In this document: positions 56,001 to 64,000 of the stretch, piece after piece
How the letters are laid out: each line of letters begins with the position of its first letter
How positions within the stretch are numbered: the first letter of the stretch is position 1
Position numbers and translations under genes: made by a program
Assembly (NCBI GenBank): GCA_033675265.1
Contig: JAUJYZ010000350.1
Coordinates: forward strand, 124,001-188,000
DNA length: 64,000 nt
Source: Actinostola sp. cb2023
Taxonomy: Eukaryota; Cnidaria; Anthozoa; Actiniaria; Actinostolidae
Direction of reading: 5' to 3'
The notes under the pieces: model-generated
What the model saw: only the letters and a program-made list of their open reading frames with translations
What the model was told of the DNA's origin: nothing
The model's database searches: none

Positions 56001-59000
56001 CATTCTCTGCATCAACAACTACATGTATCATCATCATCATCGCCTGTATCATCATCATCATTCTCTGCATCATCAACAACTACATGTATCATCATCATCA
56101 TTCTCTGCATTATCAACAACTACATGTATCATCATCATCATCGCCTGTATCATCATCATCATTCTCTGCATCAACAACTACATGTATCATCATCATCATC
56201 GCCTGTATCATCATCATCATTCTCTGCATCATCAACAACAACATGTATCATCATCATCATTCTCTGCATCATCAACAACTACATGTATCATCATCATCAT
56301 CGCCTGTATCATCATAATCATTCTCTGCATCAACAACTACATGTATCATCATCATCATCGCCTGTATCATCATCATCCTCTGCATCATCAACAACTACAT
56401 GTACATTGTATCATCATCATCATCGCCTGTATCATCATCATCATTCTCTGCATCATCAACAACTACATGTATCATCATCATTATCACCTGTATCATCATC
56501 ATCATTTCCGGGTTTCATATCGTGAGAGACTGGGTACGAATCCCTAAATTGTGATAATCAACACGCAAGACCCACATAGCCAGACAGAGCACATCGAGTT
56601 AAGCAAAAACCCAAAGTTTGGTGTTAATCGAGTCAATATTGAACGACTTACGGCCATTGAGATATGCTAGAATTTACAAAGAAATGTATGGAGCAGCGGA
56701 CAGTTGTCCGGCAATCCCTACTGAATACATTTCTTTGTAAATTCAGATCATTTTTGATTGGCCGTAAGTCGTTCATTATTGACTCGATTACCACCAAACT
56801 TTGGGATTTTGCTTAACTCGATGTGCTCTGTCTGGCTATGTGGGTCTTGTGTTGATTATCACAATTTAGGGATTCGTACCCAGTCTCTCACGATTTGAAA
56901 CCCGGCAATTCTCCGCATCATCAACAACTACATGTATCATCATCATCATCGCCTGTGTCATCATCATCATTATCTGCATCATCAACAACTACATGTATCA
57001 TCATCAACATCGCCTGTATCATCATCATCATTCTCTGCATCATCAACAACTATCATCATCATCATCAGTATCAACATTTATCAACTTACCATTATTAGCC
57101 TTTTTTCTATATTTAGCTATTCTCTGCATCGTCAACAACTATCATCATCATCATCAACAACAATAACTATCATCATCATCGTCTGTATCATTATCATTCT
57201 TGTTTTACATTCTGTTTAAGGAGTGTGTGGGAGAATGCTGACCCGTCCAAGAAACAGAACGGAAGTGCAGTAGCCATGCAACTGCGTAAAGAGAAGCACG
57301 GATCACAAGAGACTCTCTATCACAGTTGCTGGTCTTTGTCTGACTTCAACGACAAAGGACATAAAGATGAAGATACACGGAGTCTTAATGAGAGCTTGTT
57401 GCCTAGCAACGCATCCCCTGTAATGGATCTTGGTTTAAAGTGGTCTATTGGTTTCTCCAATGATGTCTGGAGTAGTAATGTGGACGAATCGAATGAGGTG
57501 AGTAGATCATGCTCTCTTCCATTATGTCTGGAGTAGTACCCCTAATGTGGACGAATCGAATGAGGTGAGTAGATCATGCTCTCTTCCATTATGTCTGGAG
57601 TAGTACCCCTAATGTGGACGAATCGAATGAGGTGGAGTAGATCATGCTCTCTTCCATTATGTCTGGAGTAGTACCCCTAATGTGGACGAATCGAATGAGG
57701 TGGAGTAGATCATGCTCTCTCTCTTCCATTATGTCTGGAGTAGTACCCCTAATGTGGACGAATCGAATGAGGTGAGTAGATCATGCTCTCTTCCATTATG
57801 TCTGGAGTAGTACCCCTAATGTGGACGAATCGAATGAGGTGGAGTAGATCATGCTCTCTCTCTTCCATTATGTCTGGAGTAGTACCCCTAATGTGGACGA
57901 ATCGAATGAGGTGAGTAGATCATGCTCTCTTCCATTATGTCTGGAGTAGTACCCCTAATGTGGACGAATCGAATGAGGTGAGTAGATCATGCTCTCTTCC
58001 ATTATGTCTGGAGTAGTACCCCTAATGTGGACGAATCGAATGAGGTGAGTAGATCATGCTCTCTTCCATTATGTCTGGAGTAGTACCCCTAATGTGGACG
58101 AATCGAATGAGGTGAGTAGATCATGCTCTCTTCCATTATGTCTGGAGTAGTACCCCTAATGTGGACGAATCGAATGAGGTGAGTAGCTCTCTCTCTTCCA
58201 TTATGTCTGGAGTAGTACCCCTAATGTGGACGAATCGAATGAGGTGAGTAGATCATGCTCTCTTCCATTATGTCTGGAGTAGTACCCCTAATGTGGACGA
58301 ATCGAATGAGGTGAGTAGATCATGCTCTCTTCCATTATGTCTGGAGTAGTACCCCTAATGTGGACGAATCGAATGAGGTGAGTAGCTCTCTCTCTTCCAT
58401 TATGTCTGGAGTAGTACCCCTAATGTGGACGAATCGAATGAGGTGAGTAGATCATGCTCTCTTCCATTATGTCTGGAGTAGTACCCCTAATGTGGACGAA
58501 TCGAATGAGGTGAGTAGATCATGCTCTCTTCCATTATGTCTGGAGTAGTACCCCTAATGTGGACGAATCGAATGAGGTGAGTAGATCATGCTCTCTTCCA
58601 TTATGTCTGGAGTAGTACCCCTAATGTGGACGAATCGAATGAGGTGAGTAGCTCTCTCTCTTCCATTATGTCTGGAGTAGTACCCCTAATGTGGACGAAT
58701 CGAATGAGGTGAGTAGATCATGCTCTCTTCCATTATGTCTGGAGTAGTACCCCTAATGTGGACGAATCGAATGAGGTGAGTAGATCATGCTCTCTTCCAT
58801 TATGTCTGGAGTAGTACCCCTAATGTGGACGAATCGAATGAGGTGAGTAGCTCTCTCTCTTCCATTATGTCTGGAGTAGTACCCCTAATGTGGACGAATC
58901 GAATGAGGTGAGTAGATCATGCTCTCTTCCATTATGTCTGGAGTAGTACCCCTAATGTGGACGAATCGAATGAGGTGAGTAGATCATGCTCTCTTCCATT

Positions 59001-61288
59001 ATGTCTGGAGTAGTACCCCTAATGTGGACGAATCGAATGAGGTGAGTAGATCATGCTCTCTTCCATTATGTCTGGAGTAGTACCCCTAATGTGGACGAAT
59101 CGAATGAGGTGAGTAGATCATGCTCTCTCTCTTCCATTATGTCTGGAGTAGTACCCCTAATGTGGACGAATCGAATGAGGTGAGTAGCTCTCTCTCTTCC
59201 ATTATGTCTGGAGTAGTACCCCTAATGTGGACGAATCGAATGAGGTGAGTAGCTCTCTCTCTTCCATTATGTCTGGAGTAGTACCCCTAATGTGGACGAA
59301 TCGAATGAGGTGAGTAGATCATGCTCTCTCTCTTCCATTATGTCTGGAGTAGTACCCCTAATGTGGACGAATCGAATGAGGTGAGTAGCTCTCTCTCTTC
59401 CATTATGTCTGGAGTAGTACCCCTAATGTGGACGAATCGAATGAGGTGAGTAGCTCTCTCTCTTCCATTATGTCTGGAGTAGTACCCCTAATGTGGACGA
59501 ATCGAATGAGGTGAGTAGATCATGCTCTCTCTCTTCCATTATGTCTGGAGTAGTACCCCTAATGTGGACGAATCGAATGAGGTGAGTAGATCATGCTCTC
59601 TCTCTTCCATTATGTCTGGAGTAGTACCCCTAATGTGGACGAATCGAATGAGGTGAGTAGATCATGCTCTCTCTCTTCCATTAAATTACGTACATATTCT
59701 CACCCACAAACGTTCTATGCATTAGCCAATGAATGAATGAATGATTGATTGATTGAATGAATGAATGAATGGGTGAATGAATGAATGAATGAATGAATGA
59801 CTGGATGAATTAATTAATGATTGAATGAATGGGTGAATGAATGAATGAATGAATGAATGAATGAATGAATGAATGAATGAATGAATGAATGAATGAATGA
59901 ATGAATGAATGAATGAATGAATGAATGAATGAATGAATGAATGAATGAATGAATGAATGAATGAATGAATGAATGAATGAATGAATGAATGAATGACTGA
60001 CTGGATGAATTAATTAATGATTGAATGAATGGGTGAATGAATGAATGAATGAATGAATGAATGAATGAATGAATGAATGAATGAATGAATGAATGAATGA
60101 ATGAATGATGAATGAAATGACTGGATGAATGATTGAATGAATGAATGAATGAATGAATGAATGAATGAATGAATGATTGATGAATTAATTAATGATTGAA
60201 TGAATGGGTGAATGAATGAATGATTGAATGAATGAATGAATGGATGAATGAATAATTGATTGATTGAATGAATGAATGAATAATTGATTGATTGAATGAA
60301 TGAATGAATGAATGATTGAATGAATGATTGAATGGGTGAATGATTGAATGATTGGATGAATAATTGATTGATTGAATGAATGATTGGATGAGTGATTGAT
60401 TGAATGAATGATTGAATGGATGAATGAATGGATGAATGAATGAATGATTGAATGAATGAATGACTGGATGAATGAATGATTGATTGAATGAATGAATGAT
60501 TCTTTTCTTCGTAGATGGAGACCGGCCAGTGGTGTCGATCTGACGAAAGTCTAGACCAAACAACTCTTGGTGGCAAAAATGCTTTTTCGCTCGGACTGGG
60601 TATCACAGGACCTGAGTTGTTTGCTGCCGCAAGCCAGGCAGGGTATGTTACTAATATGTGGTAATTGCTGTGTAGATGTCGTTGCATCACGAGATATTTA
60701 TCAATGGTTACTGTTATGATTTTGTAGTCGTGGTGACATTGGGAAAGGTCTAGCTGTCCTTGATATGAGTAAGCCATGGAGTACTGAAGACTTGACAAGC
60801 AAGGTATTGTCTCTCGTAATAAATAATGTTACTACATGTATGCATTGATTGATGTGAAAATCCATGTTTGACAGGATCCCTGGCCAAGACGAAGTACGTC
60901 TCCCTCCCAACAACCCCAGTGGAGTAAAAGTACCTCGTTAACTGACGAAACCCAACGGCAAACCATCCAACGGCAAACCCTCCCACCCCAACACTACAGT
61001 GATTCGTTTTTGCCTCAAGAACATTGGTGGAATCAAGCAGGACCAGGTCTGCCTCACCCCTCCCACCCACGTTACCAACAATATCTTCAACGCCAGTATT
61101 CTGTTGATATAAGCTTTCAACCTATGCAGGGGAATGCCCGTGGTGGGTACTCTCAGGTGGGACTTTCTGCCTTTCATCCAGTTCAACCACGTTTTCCAAA
61201 ACCAACTCGACCAGCTCATCTGCAAGTCCCATCACAATATCCTAATAATGGCAACGGAAATCATCACAATTCAAACCCGAGGTTCTAG
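41100..61288 (+). CDS. Large BAR-like-domain protein with disordered C-terminus (16 exons, 1241 aa)
   Basis: Exons: 41100-41675, 43878-44051, 44354-44485, 47992-48087, 51366-51535, 51908-52040, 52134-52301, 52787-52878, 52955-53080, 53432-53688, 54270-54512, 54622-55285, 57221-57497, 60515-60642, 60728-60803 and 60875-61288. Every junction is GT-AG and all phases close to a TAG. Residues 1-250 are long amphipathic helices (LLANVECLQDNVASIDRHIK, RSADEELSSEEEILYRSF, MLGSCLLSLLQVQSQFL) with the look of a BAR/AH membrane-curvature dimer. Residues ~250-555 are a mixed folded region with a hydrophobic IISVICCAIAFIQGC. From ~556 on the chain is disordered: basic Ser-rich, a Lys-rich block (~805-885), a canonical DSGLGS phosphodegron-like motif at ~769, and a Pro/Gln/His-rich tail (QPQWSKSTS, HWWNQAGPG). 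I do not recognise a named orthologue. A membrane- or cytoskeleton-associated scaffold is inferred. Confidence 0.82.
41676..43877. other. Intron 1 of the BAR-like gene, with a foldback element
   Basis: 2.2 kb. Most is AT-rich unique DNA; 43017-43770 is a long inverted repeat. No additional in-phase exon found. Confidence 0.65.
43017..43770. mobile_element. Foldback element with long, nested arms
   Basis: TATTCTGTCGCTCGTTACTC faces GAGTAACGAGCAACAGAATA. Inner arms: CTGCATTGTGAGGGCAACAT faces ATGTTGCCCTCACAATGCAG, and AGCCACTTTTTCGC faces GCGTAAAAAAGTGGCT. About 200 bp at the centre is unpaired. Confidence 0.85.
44509..45929. mobile_element. 1.4-kb piggyBac-type foldback element (non-autonomous)
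   Basis: It is bounded by TTAA on both sides: TTAACCCATTCGCTCC at the left and GTGTCAAAGGGTTAA at the right, the CCC...GGG ends plus TTAA target of piggyBac elements. The arms are several hundred bp long: CCATATAAGGGGTTTCCATG faces CATGGAAACCCCTTATATGG, and AGCTTGACTGGTGTGGTAGA faces TCTACCACACCAGTCAAGCT. No transposase is encoded; the short frames are arm translations. A younger MITE sits inside the left arm. It lies in intron 3 of the BAR-like gene. Confidence 0.85.
44734..44901. mobile_element. MITE nested in the foldback element
   Basis: TATAGACCTTTTGCATAAAG and CTTTATGCAAAAGGTCTATA are perfect ends; CTTAGCCTCACTCTGACTCA faces TGAGTCAGAGTGAGGCTAAG inside. It interrupts the left arm of the 44509 element, so it inserted later. 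Confidence 0.9.
45930..47991. other. Rest of intron 3 of the BAR-like gene
   Basis: It contains the 155-bp satellite (46405-46985) followed by ~1 kb of AT-rich sequence in which I see no exon. Confidence 0.6.
46405..46985. repeat. 155-bp tandem satellite, about 3.7 copies
   Basis: CCAATGAAACACCGGGAGAA recurs at 46421, 46581, 46736 and 46891 (spacings 160, 155 and 155). Copies are very similar, including AGTTACAACCTTTCAGCCAA. In intron 3 of the BAR-like gene. Confidence 0.95.
48138..51160. repeat. 3-kb array of ~86 self-complementary 35-bp units
   Basis: The unit is TGACTACCTGGTATCAAGGT then AGTCCTTATCCTGGG, with 36-bp variants (CCTTTATCC). Each unit contains GACTACCT-ggtatca-AGGTAGTC, an 8-bp stem with a 7-base loop. 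Units are almost identical across the array. It starts ~50 bp after the donor at 48088 and makes up most of intron 4 of the BAR-like gene. Confidence 0.97.
51597..51735. mobile_element. SINE-like dispersed repeat, copy 2
   Basis: GTCAGACATGGGTCGTATGG and TGGCTGCATAGTGCG match the inverted copy at 32800-32850. Followed by ATTTATTTATTTATTTATTT. Confidence 0.5.
53121..53270. mobile_element. MITE family A, copy 4 (right end decayed)
   Basis: TAGAGTCATTTTCATATGAG begins the copy; TTCAACCAATCACCGTACGC and AAATCATTGCTCAACCAA are the family interior. In an intron of the BAR-like gene. Confidence 0.75.
53671..54190. repeat. 65-bp tandem array carrying an exon end and 5' splice site, 8 copies
   Basis: The unit GAATGAAGGTCAGTCACTTA, then CATGTTTTGTACCAGGAAAT, then AAGGCAATAGTAGTGGTTCC plus CCTAG recurs every 65 bp (GAATGAAG at 53681, 53746, 53811, 53876, 53941, 54006, 54071 and 54136). 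The first copy is the true 3' end of the exon 53432-53688 with its donor GTCAGT; the other seven lie in the intron. Confidence 0.95.
55310..56507. repeat. ~61-bp ATC-rich minisatellite, left block
   Basis: Variants of ATCATCATCATCGCCTGTAT, then CATCATCATCATTCTCTGCA, then TCATCAACAACTACATGT. It begins ~25 bp after the donor at 55286. The many His/Ser/Ile open frames in this block are repeat translations. The frame of the exon ending at 55285 also runs into it if splicing is ignored. Confidence 0.95.
56508..56905. mobile_element. MITE with ~175-bp arms inserted in the minisatellite
   Basis: CCGGGTTTCATATCGTGAGA faces TCTCACGATTTGAAACCCGG. GAGACTGGGTACGAATCCCT and AGGGATTCGTACCCAGTCTC, ACGACTTACGGCC and GGCCGTAAGTCGT also pair. 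It splits the ATC-rich array. Confidence 0.9.
56906..57200. repeat. ATC-rich minisatellite, right block
   Basis: The array resumes after the MITE and ends ~20 bp before the acceptor at 57220. Confidence 0.9.
57462..59690. repeat. ~67-bp array of exon-end plus 5' splice site, about 33 copies
   Basis: The unit is GTCTGGAGTAGTACCCCTAA, then TGTGGACGAATCGAATGAG, then GTGAGTAGATCATGCTCTCT, then TCCATTAT. The first copy is the real 3' end of exon 57221-57497 (VWSSNVDESNE) with donor GTGAGT; the later copies differ by an inserted CCCCT block and by 4-8-base CT indels. Most copies keep GAG|GTGAGT intact; about three read GTGGAG. Confidence 0.95.
59724..60505. repeat. (GAAT)n/(TGAA)n tetranucleotide array
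   Basis: About 780 bp of TGAATGAATGAA with GATTGATT and GGATGAAT variants, ending nine bases before the acceptor at 60514. The long minus-strand Ile-His-Ser-Phe frame is a repeat translation. Confidence 0.97.
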
Positions 61289-61510
61289 GATCGCAGGGTA
61301 TCATGGGTACATCAATGATTGGCGCACCATGCAGGGGTATTAATCTGATCGGAACTAGCTGAACTATATATCCTTATAACTTCTGCCTACTAATATTTTA
61401 ATAGTGATTTTAATAGTAGTTTGTAGTTGATTGAAAAATTATCTGTATATCGCAGTTTACAAAAAAATTTTTTGATAATATTGATAAAGTTGTTGTAGAA
61501 AATGCAGAGT

Positions 61511-61704
61511 ATAGATCCATTTTCGTATTGAGTGGGAAACCTACGGCACGGAGTTACAGTCACGGTACGGAATCGAAGACATTTATTCAACCAATCACAG
61601 CGCGCAAAATCATTGCTCAACTAATCAGAATACTTGGACACGGCATAGTCACCGCACGGCACGAACCGTACCGTAACTACTTCCCACTCATACGAAAACG
61701 ACTA
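61511..61704. mobile_element. MITE family A, copy 5
   Basis: TATAGATCCATTTTCGTATT at the left; CTCATACGAAAACGACTA at the right. The interior TTCAACCAATCACAGCGCGC is the same as at 14.3 kb. Confidence 0.88.
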
Positions 61705-62404
61705 TTTTAAAACGTTAATACTAACTCAAGTAATTTTTTGATTTATAAATATTTTGTTTAAGTTATTTTTAATTACGATGCATATGATGTGCAATGACAA
61801 GCACGTCTGAACGGCATCCTCTTGCTAAATCTAGTTATTTTAAACGAACAAACGCAGTAAAAAAGCGCTGGTCGTTTGCACAGCTGCCAAAACATTTTGT
61901 CGACAAAAATTGTGGTTTATATAGTTGTTAGCGTTTAGACCAGTATGTTTTTAAATTCACTGTTTATCACTAATACTGTTCGCTTTTACCTTCGTTGTTT
62001 TCAACTAGTTTTCGTGGGTTCGTTTCCCACCTGGGGCTCAGATTTTTCTGTAGTGGTTGATGTGTGTTGTAACGTGGGTTATTTCTTCTTTATTCATTTA
62101 TATGTATAAATACTATTTCTAACTAGTTTTAACCTTTAAAGTAAATAATTTTAACATCCGTTGAACGATTTAAGCAATAAAGTATTGTAACCCATATTTG
62201 TGTAGTGCTTCAGGGAGAGGTACATTGTACCCTGCGAGCAGAGACTTCTTTTAACCTTGCAGGCCGGGTAGAAGAGTGGGAGAGTGCTTGTCAAGAATGT
62301 ACATCATTAATAGAAAAGTTAACTGCAACTTCATTGAATTAATTAATTTTATTATCACAGGAAACACTTTTCTTGAAATTCTTTTTTTTTTCCCCTACTG
62401 GGTG

Positions 62405-62475
62405 ACCACGTGGGAAATTAATAAAGCGCGGGAAATTTTCCCGCTAAAACCATAGCGACGACGCGCGCGCGCTCG
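62405..62475. promoter_or_regulatory. Promoter-like segment with paired E2F sites and an E-box
   Basis: CCACGTGG (E-box core) is followed by GCGCGGGAAATTTTCCCGC, two E2F-type sites (GCGGGAAA / TTTCCCGC) arranged as a palindrome, then a CG-rich stretch (GACGACGCGCGCGCGC). It lies ~220 bp upstream of the ATG at 62680. Binding is inferred from consensus only. Confidence 0.45.
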
Positions 62476-62679
62476 TACGTTCTCGAAAGTTGTTGAGGAA
62501 CGCCATTTTGAAAAGTGTTTTTGCGGTCGTTCTGCTTGTTTGTAGACGTTAAAAAAAACCGTATTCCTGATGACCTGAATACTAATAGTGAATTGTTCAA
62601 CCAAGCAAAGTATTTTAATGTTGACAAATTCAAATTGGAGTAAACATAACCTCAGACACCGAAGGCGAAGGCGAAAAAG

Positions 62680-63823
62680 ATGAATGACAAGAAAACGTTC
62701 ACTGGTCTTTACTTCGGAGCTTTACCAGACTTGAACGATTTGGTTGCTTATTTAGTCGAGGAAGAAGACGAAGGCTTGAAAACTATTCAGCCTCTTGGAT
62801 GTAGGTAAGGACATGAGCCAAATATTTACTGTTTATACTCTTCAATAGTCGTACGATGAACACTTGTAAAAAATTACTAGTTGTAAGTCGACATTCCAGA
62901 ATTTCTGTTCACTCTAAACTGACTAGTGACTTACAGTTGTATCTAGACTAAAGCCTAGCCTGATCTGTCTGAAAATCAGGCTAGTGAAGCTTATAGACTA
63001 AAGCAAAGACGTAAAGTTAAGGAAAATAACTGTAAAAAGTTTTATGCCTCATTAGTTTAGTACTTAATAGCTTGGGTTTCTAACGTTTTTTCTTGTCTGA
63101 TTGTACATAAGCTTATGGGTCGCTTATGTCTTAGATTTATAGAACTATCAGTTGTCTAAGTCTTGCCTGAGTTCGTTATAATATTAATAATTTTTGTGTA
63201 TACTAGATTTTCTGATAATCATGGTCCTTTGGTAATGTTATGTAGATTAGTTTAAACATTCTCAACATTCCATCCATCCATTTCTCTTTCATCCACTTTC
63301 ACAGGGAGTTTCTATTTACAGAACCAAGAGTTCTTCTCTCTCCATGTTTAGAGAGTGGCAATCAGGCCTTCATTGTGTGCAAGGTACAGAGGAGGGGGGC
63401 ATTGGGGTTTGCGGTGTTGGGCAATTTTTATTGCGGTGTTGCGGTGAAAAAAATTAAACATTGCGGTGTATAGTACTGGATGCATAAGTTTGGTTATATG
63501 AAGATTATATTGTTTTTAGAAAACAGTGCTGCAGTGTGTTAAATTCCAAGCCCTGATGGCAAAACTGAAATTTAAGGTATGGTACATTCAATAATAAATT
63601 GTTCATGTGAATTTCCCATATTGTAATAGAAATATTATTTTGCTTATTATGTCTTCTTCCTATATCATTATACAGGATGTTAGTTTATTTATTTATTCTG
63701 TTTTTAATTAGGTTGTAAGACAAGTGGAAGTCAATAAGGAGTTGTTTCGATATTGCTTGGCATTTACTATCACTCAGAAACTTGCTCCACTTTGGAACAA
63801 GACTGGAGAGTATTTTGTACAAG
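62680..63823 (+). CDS. C18orf63 (DUF4708) homologue, 5' part
   Basis: Exons seen: 62680-62804, 63305-63383, 63520-63576 and 63712-63823 (phase 1 at the last donor, GTTAGT). The gene continues beyond the window. The 124-residue N-terminus starts MNDKKTFTGLYFGALPDLND and includes PLGCREFLF and RYCLAFTITQKLAPLWNKTG-EYFVQG. These match the N-terminal blocks of vertebrate C18orf63 (an ITLPDLNKL-type start, LAPAWNRTGHLLVQG) as I remember that family. Function is unknown in all animals; vertebrate expression is reported mainly in germline. The paired E2F palindrome upstream would fit cell-cycle-linked expression. Exon phases are all consistent. Confidence 0.7.
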
Positions 63824-63940
63824 GTTAGTACTATATATCCAAAGATGGTATTGACCACCTTCTCTCCATATTCCTACACACATATATCACTGTGAACACC
63901 TATAACCTCATATGGTCCAATGTTGTACTATTATTGTGTT

Positions 63941-64000
63941 AAAGCCTGGTTTTTACTAGTGACGCAAGCATATAGAGGAGACCTTGTGTCACTGTGAAAA
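63941..64000. mobile_element. MITE family B, truncated by the window end
   Basis: AAAGCCTGGTTTTTACTAGT then GACGCAAGCATA resembles the left end of the element at 28122 (AAAGGCTGGTCCTCACTAGC, GACATAAGCACA). It lies in the intron after the last visible exon. Confidence 0.6.

Larger units (their letters stand above)
61289..62679. other. Intergenic region and promoter of the C18orf63-like gene
   Basis: It holds a family A MITE (61511-61704), an AATAAA at ~62177 that may end the BAR-like transcript, and a GC-rich promoter-like segment at 62405-62480. Confidence 0.6.

Noticed and set aside
55316..56547. Several 120-190-codon His/Ser/Ile frames
   Set aside because: ATC-rich minisatellite in intron 12 of the BAR-like gene.
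57498..59690. Each 67-bp unit as a genuine micro-exon (CT-rich tract, AG, then ...GAG|GTGAGT)
   Set aside because: In the phase delivered by exon 13 such a 28-nt exon would meet TAA at once, and the AG sites are poorly placed; repeated donors remain the simpler reading.
60010..60798. 262-codon minus-strand frame rich in Ile-His-Ser-Phe
   Set aside because: (GAAT)n tetranucleotide array; the opposite strand carries a real exon only from 60515.

Overview
The window is nuclear DNA of a non-vertebrate animal. It is AT-rich, the genes are split by introns with clean GT-AG sites, and gene-poor stretches are packed with microsatellites, minisatellites and short inverted-repeat (MITE/foldback) elements. 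The metazoan assignment rests on two DM-domain (doublesex/mab-3) genes, several Death-domain genes, a TRIP4/ASC-1 orthologue and a C18orf63 (DUF4708)-like gene. I cannot name the phylum; a cnidarian, sponge or other early-branching or spiralian invertebrate would all fit.

Layout. (1) 1-4600: no gene; MITEs and a dispersed TAACGTCTGTAAC motif. (2) 4664-10656 (+): Death-domain gene 1, nine coding exons, 720 aa. (3) 10.7-13.9 kb: repeats and MITEs. (4) 13903-20931 (-): Death-domain gene 2, at least six exons, 366 aa in the minimal model. (5) 22683-29396 (+): Death-domain gene 3, seven exons, 568 aa. Genes 2 and 3 are head to head. The three are paralogues: a disordered N-terminus with a (D/E)(S/E)G-hydrophobic motif, a Death domain in its own exon, a small phase-0 exon with a LCxDxxGKxYLxKEI-type motif, and a helical/coiled-coil C-terminus. 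(6) 29.4-33.9 kb: a dense field of MITE hairpins. (7) 33.9-36.9 kb (+): two tandem DM-domain genes, the first decaying, with a third fragment between them. (8) 38170-39690 (-): intronless TRIP4. (9) 41100-61288 (+): a 16-exon gene for a 1241-aa protein with a BAR-like helical N-terminus and a long disordered C-terminus; five of its introns are largely minisatellite. (10) 62680-window end (+): first four exons of a C18orf63/DUF4708 homologue behind a paired E2F-like promoter palindrome.

Exon models were built by hand: every junction in the three Death-domain genes, DM gene B, the BAR-like gene and the C18orf63-like gene was checked for GT/AG and reading phase, and the phases close. The last exon of Death-domain gene 2 is the weakest junction.

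The most unusual signals are (a) the cluster of three Death-domain paralogues sharing an unrecognised linker motif, (b) repeated tandem or local duplication of segments spanning an exon 3' end plus its 5' splice site (18.9 kb, 53.7-54.2 kb and about 33 copies at 57.5-59.7 kb), (c) a 3-kb intronic array of about 86 self-complementary 35-bp units, and (d) a tRNA-like sequence boxed by perfect 38-bp inverted repeats inside a 17-bp satellite.
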